From the IMG/VR virus record IMGVR_UViG_3300047550_005624, positions 1 to 32,494 of that record: a DNA stretch of 32,494 nucleotides; one strand, given 5' to 3'. The notes under the pieces are model-generated. The model saw only the letters and a list, made by a program, of their open reading frames with translations, made no database searches and had not been told where the DNA came from. How positions within the stretch are numbered: position 1 is the first letter of the stretch; the number at the start of each line of letters is the position of its first letter. Positions 30,556-32,494 of this stretch are shown one piece after another. The position numbers and the translations under genes were made by a program. The stretch is from a virus.

Positions 30556-30584
30556 TTGATTTACTTAAAAAAATCCATTACATT
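30556..30584 (+). promoter_or_regulatory. Possible sigma70-type promoter before the sliding clamp gene
   Basis: TTGATT (30556-30561) and TACATT (30579-30584), 17 bases apart, each four of six to consensus, in an 86-base intergenic gap. Would allow clamp expression apart from the polymerase. Weak. Confidence 0.25.
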
Positions 30585-30627
30585 ACACGTTGTAACTTTT
30601 TAAATATTATTAACAAAGAGGAAATAT

Positions 30628-31341
30628 ATGAAAGATCAATTGCAAGACCTTACCCAACATATCAATTTGGGTGATATCGGACTAGTGAAGGTAGTCGGTA
30701 CTGAAAAAGAAACACTGATTTCTGCGATGAGTGAAGATAAGACTCTAATTATTCTTGGTTCATTTAAGGATCCTATTGCAGAGTTCATTGGCACGTTTGG
30801 TATGCCCAATCTTAACAAACTCAAGACAATTTTGAGTTTTGATGAATATGATGAAAAGTCAAAAATCACGGTATCAAATAAAGATGAAGATCCAGAAAAC
30901 ATCAAGTTTGAAACTGAATCAGGGGACTTCATTAACAACTATAGGTTGATGGGAAAGAACCTTGTAACTGAAAAGATCAAGGATGTAAAGTTCAAGGGTG
31001 TTAGTTGGAATATTGAGTTTGAACCTGCATCTAGTAGTGTTCTTAGATTAAAGAAGCAAGCTAGTGCTAACAGTGAAGAAAATCATTTTATGATGAAAAC
31101 TGAAAATAGAAATTTGAAGTTTTACTTTGGTGATCATTCAACACATAGTGGTAACTTTGTATTTGCAGCTAATGTCAGTGGTACAATCAGCCAGCCTAAA
31201 TTCTGGCCAGTAAAGACATTCTTGGCAATCATGGACCTAGTTGGTGATAAGACTGTCAAGATCAATGATCAGGTAGTTCAGATTACAGTTGATAGTGGCA
31301 TTGCGGTTTATAACTACTTTCTTCCAGCACAATCTAAGTAA
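30628..31341 (+). CDS. 45: DNA polymerase sliding clamp (T4 gp45-like)
   Basis: A 237-aa protein, the size of gp45 (228). It has two clamp-like halves: an early GDIGLVKVVG ... ISAMSEDKTLII region, a loop with acidic patches (DEYDEKSKI, KDEDPENIKF), and a second half with NFVFAANVSGTISQPKFWPVK, KTVKINDQVVQITVD and AVYNYFLP, like the end of gp45. The assignment rests on size, the strand pattern and the position directly after the polymerase; there is no short decisive motif. It would form the ring tethering polymerase to DNA and, in T4, also activates late transcription. GAGGA lies before the ATG. Confidence 0.65.
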   Translation: MKDQLQDLTQHINLGDIGLVKVVGTEKETLISAMSEDKTLIILGSFKDPIAEFIGTFGMPNLNKLKTILSFDEYDEKSKITVSNKDEDPENIKFETESGDFINNYRLMGKNLVTEKIKDVKFKGVSWNIEFEPASSSVLRLKKQASANSEENHFMMKTENRNLKFYFGDHSTHSGNFVFAANVSGTISQPKFWPVKTFLAIMDLVGDKTVKINDQVVQITVDSGIAVYNYFLPAQSK

Positions 31342-31349
31342 AAAATTAG

Positions 31350-32494
31350 ATGAAAGAGCAAATAAATCTTACAAATAAACAGAGTAAAGACTGGGCATTG
31401 TTTTTACCTGCAGTAAGTAGTTTCTTTATTGCAGGGTTAGGAAAACAACGTGAGGGTGAAAACTATTTTGACTCCTCACGTATCCCTGCAAACTTCAACA
31501 ACGATGTTGAATGTCTTAACTTTCTTAATAGCAAAGAAGGTCTCTACACATATAAGTGGGGACTATATAGTGCTGGACATGCTAATTTAGATCCCACTAA
31601 AAACGATAACAACGAATCTATCATTCGTAAACGTGAAAATGGTACTTTCATGTTGGGTGATAGTGGTGGGTTTCAGATTCTAAAAGGTCAATGGCCAGCA
31701 GATTGGAAAGACCCCAACTGCACTAAAGCATTAGCAAAACGCAAAGAAGTATTACTTTGGATGGATACATACATGGATTATGGTATGTGTCTAGATGTAC
31801 CAAGCGAAAGTTATAAAAACAAAAAAGCTTATGCTCAACATAAAATTGCTAATCTAAGCGAAGCAATCAAGGCTACACATATCAACAATCAATATTTTAT
31901 TAAGAACCGTAATGGTAATTGTAAATTTTTGAATGTAATGCAAGGATTGAATCACGAAGATAGTAATAACTGGTATGCTGAGATGAAACAATATTGTGAT
32001 CCTAAAGTATATCCAGATACTCACTTCAATGGTTGGGCATTTGGGGGTCAAACAAAAGTTGATATACATCTTACACTGTTAAGACTTGTTGATATTATTC
32101 ATGATGGTTTACTTGAGCCAGGTAAACACGATCTATTACATTGTCTTGGGGTAAGTATATTAGAGTATGCAGTATTGTTTACTGATATTCAGAAAGCAAT
32201 CAGAAAGTATCATAATCCAAACTTTCAGATAACATTTGATTGTGCAAGTCCATTCTTTAGTGCAGCTAAAGGGTTAGCATATTTCAATACTAGTATTGAA
32301 CATAATAAGAAATGGTCATATAGTATGGAAAAAACTGCTGAAAACAAAAAGTATTCAACTGATACTAGAAAGTTTCGTGATGCTGTTTTGGCAGATAAGA
32401 TTCATAATGTATTTTCTGATAGTCCAGTAACTAATTTAATGGTCTTGAAGGATTTGTGTTATCGAGGTGAAGGATTTATTGGTCAACACGGTAA
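31350..32494 (+). CDS. dpdA: DpdA-like 7-deazaguanine DNA transglycosylase (3' end outside window)
   Basis: Open frame from ATG 31350 to the window end; 381 residues visible without a stop. It shows the tRNA-guanine transglycosylase (TGT) barrel signature: DSGGFQI at 104-110 (first catalytic Asp), MCLDVPS at 147-152, FNGWAFGGQ at 226-234 and FDCASPFFSAAKG at 296-308, equal to the TGT segment DC...P with the nucleophilic Asp (Asp297). Phage members of this superfamily (DpdA) swap guanine in DNA for a 7-deazaguanine derivative, which hides the DNA from host restriction. The TGT zinc-site Cys cluster would lie beyond the window. No folE, queC/D/E homologue is in the window, so the precursor would come from elsewhere in the phage or host. 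It lies eight bases after the clamp gene. Confidence 0.75.
   Translation, partial: MKEQINLTNKQSKDWALFLPAVSSFFIAGLGKQREGENYFDSSRIPANFNNDVECLNFLNSKEGLYTYKWGLYSAGHANLDPTKNDNNESIIRKRENGTFMLGDSGGFQILKGQWPADWKDPNCTKALAKRKEVLLWMDTYMDYGMCLDVPSESYKNKKAYAQHKIANLSEAIKATHINNQYFIKNRNGNCKFLNVMQGLNHEDSNNWYAEMKQYCDPKVYPDTHFNGWAFGGQTKVDIHLTLLRLVDIIHDGLLEPGKHDLLHCLGVSILEYAVLFTDIQKAIRKYHNPNFQITFDCASPFFSAAKGLAYFNTSIEHNKKWSYSMEKTAENKKYSTDTRKFRDAVLADKIHNVFSDSPVTNLMVLKDLCYRGEGFIGQHG

Overview
The window is a tightly packed, AT-rich stretch of a lytic tailed-phage genome of the T4-like myovirus type. It carries the T4 replication core: family B DNA polymerase, clamp-loader ATPase, a probable sliding clamp, a DsbA-like protein and PhoH. 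It also carries tail-fibre and structural genes, a lysis pair, and repeated (G/C/A)ATAAATA boxes that match the T4 late-promoter core TATAAATA. I see no bacterial housekeeping genes, integrase, tRNA or photosynthesis genes. The host is therefore most likely a heterotrophic, probably aquatic, bacterium, but nothing in the window names it.

Layout. 1-5.4 kb: the end of a collagen-like fibre with an S74 self-cleaving chaperone tail, a GH19 endolysin, and two large structural proteins. 5.4-9.1 kb: small conserved genes, a DnaE-derived fragment, a GroES-like co-chaperonin and the clamp loader. 9.1-9.8 kb: phoH on the minus strand. 9.9-15.4 kb: two phage proteins of unknown role, a holin, DnaJ and a full-length ClpA-type unfoldase. 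15.4-24.5 kb: a late-promoter-rich block with a 987-aa protein that appears to fuse three nucleotidyltransferase folds, a glycosyltransferase, a second Pol-beta-type nucleotidyltransferase, and mosaic proteins carrying a dispersed QGVAEG-type box. 24.5-27.4 kb: a Dps-like protein, an exported staphylococcal-type nuclease followed by a 43-aa membrane protein, a zinc metallopeptidase, and a minus-strand zinc-finger/GIY-YIG endonuclease. 27.5-32.5 kb: DsbA-like protein, DNA polymerase, sliding clamp, and a DpdA-like DNA transglycosylase cut by the window end.

How they fit together. Replication genes (43, 44, 45, phoH) copy the genome, and the DpdA-like enzyme suggests that guanines in the DNA are replaced by a 7-deazaguanine. 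GroES-like, DnaJ and ClpA proteins form a small phage proteostasis set; no ClpP is present, so ClpA would need the host's. The 16-24.5 kb block is the most unusual part. Several of its proteins begin with short sequences resembling T4 capsid-targeting peptides (ending in L/I-x-E before G), which suggests, by inference only, proteins packaged in the head and injected into the host.

Regulation. There are two classes of late-type boxes: some lie 23-28 nt before a start codon that has a Shine-Dalgarno sequence, others only 4-7 nt before an ATG that lacks one, implying leaderless late mRNAs. Two genes have a perfect hairpin that buries the ribosome-binding site in read-through RNA but not in RNA starting at the adjacent late box, as known for T4 genes e and soc.
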